This document shows, in pieces, positions 8,501 to 15,935 of a DNA stretch of 16,165 nt. The DNA comes from Bacteroidales bacterium UBA3868 (GTDB taxonomy: Bacteria > Bacteroidota > Bacteroidia > Bacteroidales > WCHB1-69): assembly GCA_002392325.1 (NCBI GenBank), contig DGGS01000135.1, positions 1-16,165 of the forward strand, read 5' to 3'. The translations under genes and the position numbers were made by a program. The notes under the pieces were generated by a model. It did not search any database. It saw only the letters and a list, made by a program, of their open reading frames with translations, and was not told the origin of the DNA. Numbering within the stretch: position 1 is the first letter of the stretch; each line of letters begins with the position of its first letter.

Positions 8501-9379
8501 ATCAGCGCTTACTATTCTGAGAAACGTAACCAAATTCAGGCCTTCCGCTTCTCCGGCGCTTATCCGAACACCTATTATTCTTATAAGAACATTGACTTCG
8601 GTACCGTGCAAGGTTTCACCTTCGCTTACAAGATGAACAGAACCCACAACCTCACCCTCTCTGCTAACTACACCTTGCAGTATGCAAAGGGTACGGGTTC
8701 CAGCACCACCTCCCAGTTGTCCATTCTTGCCGCCAACCAACCGAACCTCAGAACACTGACCAACCTGTCATTTGACCAAAGACACAGAATCGGTGTTAAC
8801 CTCGACTATCGTTTCGAAGGCGGTGTGGATTATGAAGGACCGGTTACGGAAAAAACCGTTATGGTTGATGGAAAACCGACCACGAAGACCATCCAATGGC
8901 TCTCCAACACTGGTTTCTCCCTCTTGTTCTCTGCTGCTTCTGGTACACCGTACACCCGTTCCAGCACTCCGAACTCCACAATCGTAGCTGGTACAACCTC
9001 CACGATTTCTGGTTCTATCAATGGTTCTAACAAACCTTGGCAGTTCCAGTGTGACCTCCGTATCGACAAGACTTTCATCTTCAATTTGAACAAGAACGCC
9101 AAGGACAAAGACGGCAACGCAAAATCTGCGAAACCGGGTTATCTGACCGTTTATGTGGATATTCAAAACCTGTTCAACTTCAAGAACGTGATTTCCGTAT
9201 ATGACTATACTGGAAACCCGGATGACGATGGTTACCTCTCCGCAGCTGAGTATCAACAGGCAATCAATGGCCAGATCTATGTGCCTTCTTTCATCACATA
9301 TTATCAGATGAGAGTTCAGAATCCTTATAACTACAGCCGTCCGATTCGTGCAAGCTTAGGTATTCAGTTCGGTTTTTAA
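5540..9379 (+). CDS. TonB-dependent outer-membrane receptor with carboxypeptidase-regulatory-like N-terminal domain
   Basis: This 1279-residue outer-membrane receptor would import a ligand, or act with a surface partner, using TonB energy. The signal peptide ends at AFA|Q (23/24). Residues ~26-108 form a CarboxypepD_reg-like beta domain (STIKGKVVDQAGDPLG... DDKGEYSMFGVELGTY). LDEVVIKYEPPVFD (114-127) is the probable TonB-box region. The plug spans ~135-225 (SVRGNRSDGQQTIIDGVRVRG... ), and the rest is the 22-strand barrel, ending in the beta-signal-like LGIQFGF. An exact EF-hand-type loop, NPDDDGYLSAAE, is at 1226-1237. The architecture is SusC-like, but the next gene is not a SusD lipoprotein, so glycan uptake is not supported. 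The start may be ATG 5540 or ATG 5546; both keep the signal peptide. The leader is A/T-rich with no Shine-Dalgarno. It is first of a three-gene unit, and the ligand is unknown. Confidence 0.93.
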   Translation: MAMIKKLLSVLGVIILFSSMAFAQTSTIKGKVVDQAGDPLGYTRVYLKIADKVVNMAMADDKGEYSMFGVELGTYDLEADAQMTCKKSLKKTDIKVGTSQVLFIDFEINCSSDLDEVVIKYEPPVFDPDNTSSTSRISGDNVRTTPGRSVTSALANLEGVSSVDGAMTSVRGNRSDGQQTIIDGVRVRGNGGISMQSIEEAQLIQGGIPAEYGDGTSFTVITTKSAPKDFHGSLELRGSIDGYNNFLGAVSISGPLLKGKKKSDPTRIGFMFSGEVSYDHDASPARGGVWVANDDAREAIIANPIRYSNESFGARYQEACFLTSESFHKERVRKNAGNWDYLGQLKFDFTMGKKNNMRLSLGGSYEYLKGKSWSATTALFNGDNNPISTNATLRVNARLNHRVFTDTTGTGVLKNVMYDVNVNYTRFNSESYAARHKDRLFEYGYVGQYTTTKTKGYSPLKDELTIMVDGEQVTIYDAYEFEGWYDSIVTFKVNPNFNVNPILSQYALNFIEQYPVQDLYDLTYEGFPIDLNLFTQFGALRNGDAPDAIYSMYSSPGTVYNGYSKSQTEQFGVKASISMNLKNHELKFGFDFEKLTYRGYGIGPVSLWTLMRNETNTHISELDKDHAIITTDGDYFWVDYDRYIALADQTTFDRNLRKALGLNPNGSDWIDIDNLDPSTFNIGMFDAEELLLGTSAGASPLVSYYGYDHTGKINRHKTTIADFFNNVGSNGRRTYNIGAYEPIYMAFYLQDKFSINSLLFNVGLRVDRFDANQEVLKDPYLLREAYTVGNIMEILKKNPAYTNAAISDVFTGNAQNDWVVYYAGNDTYLSDADIAGSEFNTSSIVGYRNGDIWYDAAGNEVENPEKALALNVNGPILKNPLYDEDNNMISGISKVESGAFTDYKAQWSVMPRISFSFPVSDNSLFYAHYNIITSRPTNLQISPVDYLFISQRNAAGDIISNPNMKPQQSIDYEIGFRQKIGNKSSISISAYYSEKRNQIQAFRFSGAYPNTYYSYKNIDFGTVQGFTFAYKMNRTHNLTLSANYTLQYAKGTGSSTTSQLSILAANQPNLRTLTNLSFDQRHRIGVNLDYRFEGGVDYEGPVTEKTVMVDGKPTTKTIQWLSNTGFSLLFSAASGTPYTRSSTPNSTIVAGTTSTISGSINGSNKPWQFQCDLRIDKTFIFNLNKNAKDKDGNAKSAKPGYLTVYVDIQNLFNFKNVISVYDYTGNPDDDGYLSAAEYQQAINGQIYVPSFITYYQMRVQNPYNYSRPIRASLGIQFGF

Positions 9380-9404
9380 CAGTTAGAAATAAAATAAAAG
9401 ATAT

Positions 9405-12400
9405 ATGAAAAACATTAGTAAAATTTTATGCTTGACACTCCTTATGGTGTGCGTGTCGCTAAGTTCACTGCACGCTGAAAAACACAAAGGAGATAGAAGA
9501 CCTTCCTCACCGAAAGCGGAGTCTGCTGTATGTCTTCCTGCAAGTAGTTCCAACGAACTTACGGTGAATAATGTGCGCGCATATATTGAAACTGGTGGTA
9601 CGATGTGGTTCAAGGAACTTGCTGAATACGAGGTTCCTATTGGATCTGGCAAAACTTCCATGTTCTGCGCCGCATTGTGGATTGGTGGTAAAGATGCCAA
9701 CGGCATGTTGAAACTCGCAGCTGTCCGTTTCAGACAGGTGGGTGACGACTACTGGACTGGTCCGTTGAAATTCACGGGCGCCAGTACTACACAGTCCATG
9801 TGTATCAAATTTGACAAACACTTCAAAATCACGCGTGCTGAAGTTGACAAACATATCTCCGGTTACAACACTTCCGGTTATGTGATGCCTTCTTCCATCG
9901 CAAACTGGCCCGCACATGGCGATGAGGGCTATTCCTACTATTTGGCTCCTTTTAAAGATGTTAATGGTAACGAGGTTTACGATCCTGAAAATGGTGACTA
10001 TCCGTACTATGATGTCAATAACGACCTTTGTCCTTGGACTGAGGACAATATCGCTCTCGCTGCCGCTCACAAGCTCCCCAGAACCCCTGAGGATTTGTGG
10101 ACAGAACGCCAAAACTATGGCGGTTCCGGTTCCGGTGAGTTCAACTATGACTGGAAACGTTCCAATGGTATGATTTATGCCGACCATGTGTTGAAGGGCG
10201 ACGCCACCCTGTTCTGGATCTTCAACGATAATGGTGGTCCTCACACTGAATCACAAGGTGAACCTATCGGTTTGGAAATCCGTGGCCAGTGCTTCGGCTT
10301 CTCTACCAATGATGAGTTGAACAATATGACATTCTACTCCTATGAGATTATCAACCGTTCAACCTATACCTTGACAAACACCTTCTTCTCCCAGTGGGTT
10401 GACCCGGATTTGGGTTATGCTTACGATGACTATGTGGGTTGCGATGTGGGCCGTGGTTTGGGTTACTGTTACAATGGTAACAATGTTGACGGTTCCGGTC
10501 AAACTTGGGCATACGGCGACCAACCTCCTGCGGTCGGTGTTGACTTCTTCCAAGGACCTTATATGGACGCTGATAACCGCGATAACCCGAAATTCTATCC
10601 CGATAGCGCTAGTGTACAGGGTTATTGCAGCAAATTCCTGGCAAGCGATTTCCCATTGGACCAGATGGCCATCAATGGTGTGAACTTTGGCGATAGCATT
10701 ATCGATAACGAGCGTTTCGGTATGAGAAGATTCGTCTTCCATAACAATGATGACACCCCAATCGGTGACCCGAGAGTGGCTTACGAGTATTATAACATGT
10801 TGCAGGGTATCTGGAAAGATAACACGAAGATGAAATTTGGTGGAAATGCACACGACACCAACGGTCCTGAGTGTGACTTCATGTTCCCGGGCACTTCTGA
10901 TGTTTGTAACTGGGGTACCAAAGGTGAGCCCAATGGTTATGACAAAGATGGTGGCTGGACTGAGGCAAATGAAGGAAATGCTCCTTACGACCGTCGTTTT
11001 ATGCAGTCTGCAGGTCCCTTCACCTTGAAACCGGGTTCTGTTAACTACATTACCGTTGGTATTCCATGGGCACGCGCCTCTCAAGGTGGTGCTTCCGCTT
11101 CTGTTGATCTTTTGAAGATCGCCGATGACAAGTGCCAGTCCCTGTTCGAGAACTGTTTCAAGACCCTTGACGGTCCTGACGCCCCGGATTTGACAATCCG
11201 CGAACTTGAAAACGAACTTGTTCTCTATATCTCCAACGAAGATAGAAACAGCAACAACTATCATGAGACTTATGTGGAGTTGGATCCTCAGATCACCAAG
11301 ACTCTTCAGAGAACCTCTTACATTATGCACTATGACACAGTGTTCGCTTATAACGCTGCTGGCCAACCCGACACACATGTGGTTTCCTCCACTGTGCCGG
11401 TTATCGCTCATGACACATTGACCACCGCTCAACGCCAATACAGATTTGAAGGTTATCAGATCTATCAATTGGCAAACGCTTCCGTTAGTGCTACCGACCT
11501 CGGTGACCTCAGCAAAGCTATCCTGATCGCTCAATGTGATATTCAGAATGACGCCGCACAACTGGTGAACTGGGTTTATAATGACGCTATTGGTTCTTCC
11601 GTCGCTACCGAAATGGTGAACGGTTCCAATACGGGCGTTTTCCACTCCTTGAGAGTTACAGAAGATAAATTCGCCCAAGGTTCCAATAAAAAACTGGTTA
11701 ACCACAAGCAATACTACTTTATGATTGTCGCTTACGGTTATAACCAATATAAAGAGTTCAGATTGGATGCTGACTATCTTGACGGTCAGATGAGACCTTA
11801 TCTGGCTGGTCGTCGTAATATCAAGGCCTACACCGGAACACCGCATAAGAGCGTTGAGAACCTTATCAACAGCCAATATGGTGACCAACCGATGATTACC
11901 CGTATCGAGGGTCAAGGCAACGGTGGTTTCTTCTTGGATATGACCGATGAGTCTCGTGACCTTATCCTCGAAAACGGCACTTATAATAACGTTCAATACA
12001 AAAACAACTATGGTCCGTTGAGCATTAAGGTTATCGACCCGCTGCAAGTGAAACCGTGTGACTATTACATCAAGTTCTTACCGAACGATGTGAGCAAAGA
12101 TGTGAACGATGAGACAGAATGGCAGCTTATTATCTCTGACGAGATTTCCGATGAGGAACTCGAAGAACTTGGTCTTGAACGCACATTCAACACCTCTAAA
12201 CCTATCAGCGTTACTAATGAGGAACTTTTCCTGGATCTTGGTTTCTCTGTTGCAATTCGTAACTCCCAGTTCCAGATTCACCAACAGGATGTGGATGATT
12301 ATGTGAAAGACAATCTCGAAGGATACAATTATGTAAACTACTCCAAGTATGGTCAGGTTGACTTCATCGCTGGTGAGATCACCTATGATGGTCCTATTAA

Positions 12401-14144
12401 CTGGTTGTCTGGTGTTGTGGATGACGAAGGTGACTTCCCGAACAACTGGATTCACTCCGGACAACAGGCATCTGGCAGATGGGAAGGCAACTCTGTACAA
12501 AATGGTGCTGAGGAAGATTATCTTGTATGGCGTACTGAAGATGCCACCTGCTTGCTTAAGTATGTGAAGGGTTACGATGTCAATGGTAACCAGGATGCCG
12601 AGTTTATCCGCGCATTTAAAGATCCTCAACAACAATATGAGAAAGTGATTGGTGGCACTTGGGCTCCTTATGTGCTTTCTTCCCCGTATGATGGTGGTCC
12701 TCAAGCCAAGTATCTCCAGGCCGATAATAAGTCTTATTTCGGCTCTTCCGCAAGCGATATTAAAGAAGGTCCTAAGGATGCTTACTTCACCTTCCAGAAC
12801 CTTACAGCTGCTCCGTATCACCCGGGATACAACCAAACGATGACGAACCTCTACTCTGTGGATATCGTCCTCACTCCTGATAAGAGCAAGTGGACCCGCG
12901 CCGTTGTGCTTGAGTCTGGTTCCTCCTTCAGAAGTGACTACATGGTTCCGCAAGAATTTGATGGTCAGACATACATGAATATCCGTCACGAACCTAAGAA
13001 ATGCCCTTCTGTTGACAAAGACGGTAACCCCGACAACAGTGGTACGACAGGTATGGGTTGGTTCCCTGGCTATGCAATCAATGTGGAAACTGGTGAGCGT
13101 TTGAACATCATGTTCGCTGAGAACTCCCTGGATACCATGAACAATGGTAACGATATGATTTTCAACCCGACGAATGTGTATGCTTACGCAAGAGATTACC
13201 GTACCGGAGAATTCCTCCGCGATACTACGGGCAACCTCTATCCGCTTTCCGTGGCTCGTTACAATGAGTTACGTACCCGTTATGGTTTGGACTATGGTGA
13301 GCCTATGAACGGTGGTCGTCACTATGTTTACATTGTCGGCAGCTCCGGTAACACTTGTAGCCAGTACTGGCGTGACAAGAACAGACTGCGTAACTTCAAC
13401 GATAGTGAGAAGATGACTTCCGGTCACGGTGGACAAATCCAATACAATGGTAAGAATTATCCGTACTATGATTGCGGCGCTTACGATCAAGGTAAGTGGT
13501 TGAAAGCCAAGTTTAGCACTATTGAGGAAATTAGCAACTTGTCAGATTCCAAGAGAAAACTGAAGAAGATGCAACTCTTCAACAATGTGATGTGGACCAG
13601 CATTCCGATGCCTGCCGCATTGCAAGAGAACAACTGGCTCTCTTCTGACGCTACCATCAAGTTGCGTGTCACCCGTCCGTACATGAGATACTCATCCCGT
13701 TGGTATGACAACCCTGCACAATCCGCTAACGCATCTCAGAATGATGGTTATCCTATGTATCAGTTCACCACCAAGAACATCACGCCTACGGATGTGAAGG
13801 CATCTGAGGAAACTGTACAAACACTGTTGGATGAAATCAACATTGTCCCGAACCCGTACTACGGATTCTCACAGTACGAGCAAACCGCTTTGCAAAACTA
13901 TGTGCGTATTGTGAATCTGCCCGCTAATTGTACAATCTCTATTTACACCGTTAATGGTACTCTTATTAGAACCCTGACAAAGGGTGATGCTGGTACATCA
14001 TACGTACAGTGGGATCTTAAGAACCACGCCAACATTCCAATCGCCGGCGGCGTTTACATCATCCATGTGAAAGCTCCGGGTATTGGTGAGCGTACACTTA
14101 AATTCTTCTGTGCAATGCGTCCTACCGACTTGAATGGTTTCTAA
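9405..14144 (+). CDS. Large exported surface protein with T9SS-like C-terminal domain
   Basis: The 1579-residue protein has a signal peptide (cleavage near SLHA|EK, 24/25) and no internal membrane segment. The N-terminal part has ALWIGGKDANG (90-100) and DYWTGP (115-120). A Ca2+-type DVNGNEVYDPENGDYP follows at 185-200, then PPAVGVDFFQGP (374-385) and, late, GYAINVETGERLNIMF (1222-1237). I recognise these as motifs of a large Bacteroidota secreted-protein family with no assigned function. Residues 1478-1579 form a T9SS type A-like domain (INIVPNPYYG, then SIYTVNGTLIRTL, then GGVYIIHVKAPG), with an extra tail. By my count the mature part has about 20 Cys, so disulfides are likely and it probably acts outside the cytoplasm. 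It starts 25 nt after the receptor stop, behind an A-rich leader. Codon use is strongly biased, like its two neighbours. No enzyme motif was recognised; a structural or ligand-capturing surface role is inference. Confidence 0.88.
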   Translation: MKNISKILCLTLLMVCVSLSSLHAEKHKGDRRPSSPKAESAVCLPASSSNELTVNNVRAYIETGGTMWFKELAEYEVPIGSGKTSMFCAALWIGGKDANGMLKLAAVRFRQVGDDYWTGPLKFTGASTTQSMCIKFDKHFKITRAEVDKHISGYNTSGYVMPSSIANWPAHGDEGYSYYLAPFKDVNGNEVYDPENGDYPYYDVNNDLCPWTEDNIALAAAHKLPRTPEDLWTERQNYGGSGSGEFNYDWKRSNGMIYADHVLKGDATLFWIFNDNGGPHTESQGEPIGLEIRGQCFGFSTNDELNNMTFYSYEIINRSTYTLTNTFFSQWVDPDLGYAYDDYVGCDVGRGLGYCYNGNNVDGSGQTWAYGDQPPAVGVDFFQGPYMDADNRDNPKFYPDSASVQGYCSKFLASDFPLDQMAINGVNFGDSIIDNERFGMRRFVFHNNDDTPIGDPRVAYEYYNMLQGIWKDNTKMKFGGNAHDTNGPECDFMFPGTSDVCNWGTKGEPNGYDKDGGWTEANEGNAPYDRRFMQSAGPFTLKPGSVNYITVGIPWARASQGGASASVDLLKIADDKCQSLFENCFKTLDGPDAPDLTIRELENELVLYISNEDRNSNNYHETYVELDPQITKTLQRTSYIMHYDTVFAYNAAGQPDTHVVSSTVPVIAHDTLTTAQRQYRFEGYQIYQLANASVSATDLGDLSKAILIAQCDIQNDAAQLVNWVYNDAIGSSVATEMVNGSNTGVFHSLRVTEDKFAQGSNKKLVNHKQYYFMIVAYGYNQYKEFRLDADYLDGQMRPYLAGRRNIKAYTGTPHKSVENLINSQYGDQPMITRIEGQGNGGFFLDMTDESRDLILENGTYNNVQYKNNYGPLSIKVIDPLQVKPCDYYIKFLPNDVSKDVNDETEWQLIISDEISDEELEELGLERTFNTSKPISVTNEELFLDLGFSVAIRNSQFQIHQQDVDDYVKDNLEGYNYVNYSKYGQVDFIAGEITYDGPINWLSGVVDDEGDFPNNWIHSGQQASGRWEGNSVQNGAEEDYLVWRTEDATCLLKYVKGYDVNGNQDAEFIRAFKDPQQQYEKVIGGTWAPYVLSSPYDGGPQAKYLQADNKSYFGSSASDIKEGPKDAYFTFQNLTAAPYHPGYNQTMTNLYSVDIVLTPDKSKWTRAVVLESGSSFRSDYMVPQEFDGQTYMNIRHEPKKCPSVDKDGNPDNSGTTGMGWFPGYAINVETGERLNIMFAENSLDTMNNGNDMIFNPTNVYAYARDYRTGEFLRDTTGNLYPLSVARYNELRTRYGLDYGEPMNGGRHYVYIVGSSGNTCSQYWRDKNRLRNFNDSEKMTSGHGGQIQYNGKNYPYYDCGAYDQGKWLKAKFSTIEEISNLSDSKRKLKKMQLFNNVMWTSIPMPAALQENNWLSSDATIKLRVTRPYMRYSSRWYDNPAQSANASQNDGYPMYQFTTKNITPTDVKASEETVQTLLDEINIVPNPYYGFSQYEQTALQNYVRIVNLPANCTISIYTVNGTLIRTLTKGDAGTSYVQWDLKNHANIPIAGGVYIIHVKAPGIGERTLKFFCAMRPTDLNGF
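13836..14141 (+). other. T9SS type A-like sorting domain of the 1579-aa protein
   Basis: Residues 1478-1579 look like the Ig-like C-terminal domain that directs cargo through the type IX secretion system: an opening IVPNPYYG, a central SIYTVNGTLIRTL strand pair, then GGVYIIHVKAPG and RTLKFF. Typical domains end close to this last strand. Here about 11 more residues follow (CAMRPTDLNGF), including a Cys. Whether the domain is cleaved or retained cannot be told from the sequence. Confidence 0.65.
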
Positions 14145-14174
14145 AATTATTAATTACGTAAAAAAAGAGAAAAT

Positions 14175-15371
14175 ATGAAAAATATATTTAAATCATTAAT
14201 AATTTGCACAGTACTTGCCCTTCTCACCGTTGGCACTTCCAATGTTTGGGCAGGTAATAGAGACCGTTCCGGTCAGGCAGGTGCATCCCATTTGTTGATT
14301 GACCCCTGGGCACGAACCAATGGTATGGCAAATGCCGGTGTCGCTGAGATTCGTGGTCTTGAGTCAATGTACTCCAATGTTGCCGGCTTAACCTTCGTCA
14401 AGAAAACTGAGTTCAGTTTCAACCGCACTCAATATCTGGTTGGTTCCAATGCCGGTATCAGTATCAATTCTATCGGTTTCGCCCAGCACCTTGGACGTAA
14501 GGGCAAGGATTTTGGCGTACTCGGTGTCTCCTTCTTCTCACAAGGATTCGGCAACATTGACATTACCACTGTTGCCCAACCCGAAGGCGGCCTTGGTACT
14601 TTCAGTCCGAACTTGATGTATATTGGTTTGCATTACGCAAAATCCTTCAATAACTTCATCAAGGGTGGTATCTCCCTGAAGATTATCAATGAGAGTATTG
14701 CCGACTTGCACGCAACTGGTTTCGCCCTCGACGCTGGTGTCCAATACATCGCTGGTAAATTTGAGAACTTCAAGATTGGCGTTTCTTTGAAGAATATCGG
14801 TCTGCCCATGAGTTACAAGGGCGACGGTATGACCTTCAGAGGTATCCTCTCCGGAACAACCACCGAGCAAACTTTGGCTGTTCGTTCCGCAGAATATGAA
14901 ATGCCCGCCTTGTTGGCCATTGGTGTTTCTTACGACTTCCTCTTCTTTGGTGGCGAGTATGCCAGCATGTCTAAGGAGGATCTCGAAGCCGAAGGACTTA
15001 CCCGTGAAGATGCGAAACACAGAATTACCCTCGCTGGTTCCTTCACCGCAAACTCCTACAGCCGTGATATTTTCGCCCTCGGTCTGGAATACGGTTTCAT
15101 GAACTACTTCATGATCCGCGCTGGCTATGCGCTTGAAAACATCACCCGCCAGAAAGAAATGCAATATGATGAGAATGGAGCACAGACCCAAGAGCTCTAC
15201 TCCCTCCTCTTCAACAGCGACTCCTTCTTCGCCGGTCCTTCTGTAGGTGCCACTTGCGTTATCCCGTTGAAGAAAGGTAACACCGGAAGCAGAATCTATA
15301 TCGACTATGCTTACAGATTTACCAATCAATGGAAAGGTAGCCATTATATCGGTCTTAAATTCACATTGTAA
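14175..15371 (+). CDS. PorV/PorQ-family outer-membrane beta-barrel protein
   Basis: The 398-residue protein has a signal peptide (cleavage near VWA|GN, 26/27) and the family signature GASHLLIDPWARTNGMANAGVA (about 36-57). Amphipathic barrel strands follow, and it ends in a beta-signal-like GLKFTL. PorV is a FadL-like barrel that, in the type IX system, binds cargo C-terminal domains and shuttles them from the SprA translocon to the attachment complex; PorQ-like relatives do related jobs. The gene lies 30 nt after a protein ending in a T9SS-like domain, which suggests this paralogue is dedicated to that cargo; that link is inference. It may not be the organism's main PorV. An acidic, charged stretch (SMSKEDLEAEGLTREDAKHR) is probably an exposed loop. 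The A-rich leader (aaaaaaagagaaaat) replaces a Shine-Dalgarno. It is the last gene of the unit, before a strong hairpin. Confidence 0.9.
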   Translation: MKNIFKSLIICTVLALLTVGTSNVWAGNRDRSGQAGASHLLIDPWARTNGMANAGVAEIRGLESMYSNVAGLTFVKKTEFSFNRTQYLVGSNAGISINSIGFAQHLGRKGKDFGVLGVSFFSQGFGNIDITTVAQPEGGLGTFSPNLMYIGLHYAKSFNNFIKGGISLKIINESIADLHATGFALDAGVQYIAGKFENFKIGVSLKNIGLPMSYKGDGMTFRGILSGTTTEQTLAVRSAEYEMPALLAIGVSYDFLFFGGEYASMSKEDLEAEGLTREDAKHRITLAGSFTANSYSRDIFALGLEYGFMNYFMIRAGYALENITRQKEMQYDENGAQTQELYSLLFNSDSFFAGPSVGATCVIPLKKGNTGSRIYIDYAYRFTNQWKGSHYIGLKFTL

Positions 15372-15392
15372 TATTGTTTAATCCCTTTTTTC

Positions 15393-15430
15393 AATAATAG
15401 AAGAGGCTTGTACGAGCCTCTTCTATTATT
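15393..15430 (+). terminator. Strong intrinsic terminator after the receptor/PorV unit
   Basis: The arms aataatagaagaggct (15393-15408) and agcctcttctattatt (15415-15430) are perfect 16-bp inverted repeats around the loop tgtacg. The core is GC-containing (agaggct) and the right arm runs into T-rich sequence. It lies 21 nt after the PorV-family stop and 21 nt before the greA start. A T-run (ccctttttt, 15383-15391) precedes the stem, so it could also stop transcription arriving from the opposite strand. Confidence 0.85.
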
Positions 15431-15451
15431 ATTGTAATTAAAACCACAATT

Positions 15452-15925
15452 ATGGAAGACGTAAAATATTATACACAAGAAGGTCTTGATGCCTTAAAAA
15501 AAGAACTTAATGAGTTGGAATCGGTGGAAAGACCGAAAATTTCGCAAGCCATTGCGGAGGCGCGCGACAAGGGTGACTTGTCGGAAAACGCTGAATATGA
15601 TGCGGCCAAGGAAGCACAAGGATTGCTCGAACTCAAAATAGCCAACTTGCGAAATCTTATATCCAAAGCGCGTGTGCTGGATGAATCCAAAATCGATGTG
15701 ACCAAGGTGCTGATTTACTCTATCGTCACGGTCAAGAATGTGAAAACCGGTGCGGTGATGACATACACCATTGTTCCGGAGTCCGAGTCTGATTTCAAGG
15801 CCGGAAAGATTTCCGTTACGAGTCCATTGGCAAAATCCCTTATTGGAAACACCAAAGGCGATGTGGTCACCATGCAAGCCCCTGCCGGTGCTATGGATTT
15901 TGAAATTTTAGAAGTTTCACGATAA
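15452..15925 (+). CDS. greA: Transcription elongation factor GreA
   Basis: GreA enters the secondary channel of RNA polymerase and stimulates cleavage of backtracked transcripts, which rescues stalled complexes. The 157-residue length is typical. The N-terminal coiled coil (about 1-75) carries the tip motif ARDKGDLSENAEY (37-49), with the two acidic residues Asp42 and Glu45 matching the Mg2+-coordinating pair of the family. The C-terminal FKBP-like domain includes SPLAKSLIGNTKGDVV, as expected. The product should be functional. It starts 21 nt after the strong hairpin, so it needs its own promoter or read-through. I could not pick out a clear -7/-33 pair in the 80-nt gap, most of which is taken up by the hairpin. 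A HIT-family gene follows 10 nt later, a pairing I recall as common in Bacteroidota. Confidence 0.97.
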   Translation: MEDVKYYTQEGLDALKKELNELESVERPKISQAIAEARDKGDLSENAEYDAAKEAQGLLELKIANLRNLISKARVLDESKIDVTKVLIYSIVTVKNVKTGAVMTYTIVPESESDFKAGKISVTSPLAKSLIGNTKGDVVTMQAPAGAMDFEILEVSR

Positions 15926-15935
15926 AATTACCATT

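Noticed and set aside
10359..12047. 562-codon open frame on the minus strand inside the giant-protein gene
   Set aside because: It is fully antisense to a gene with clear family motifs, signal peptide and C-terminal domain. The strong codon bias of that gene removes minus-strand stops, and the antisense product shows no recognisable domain.
10000..13475. Shared tatccgtactatgat string at about 10001 and 13458 as a DNA repeat
   Set aside because: It encodes YPYYD in both places, in genes with very narrow codon choice; matching codons explain it and the flanks do not match.
5540..14144. A SusC/SusD glycan-uptake pair
   Set aside because: The receptor is SusC-like, but the next protein lacks a lipoprotein Cys and SusD-type helical repeats, is about three times too long, and ends in a T9SS-like domain.
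14538..15344. 268-codon minus-strand open frame opposite the PorV-family gene
   Set aside because: It is antisense to a clear PorV-family barrel and has no signal or domain of its own; it is explained by codon bias.
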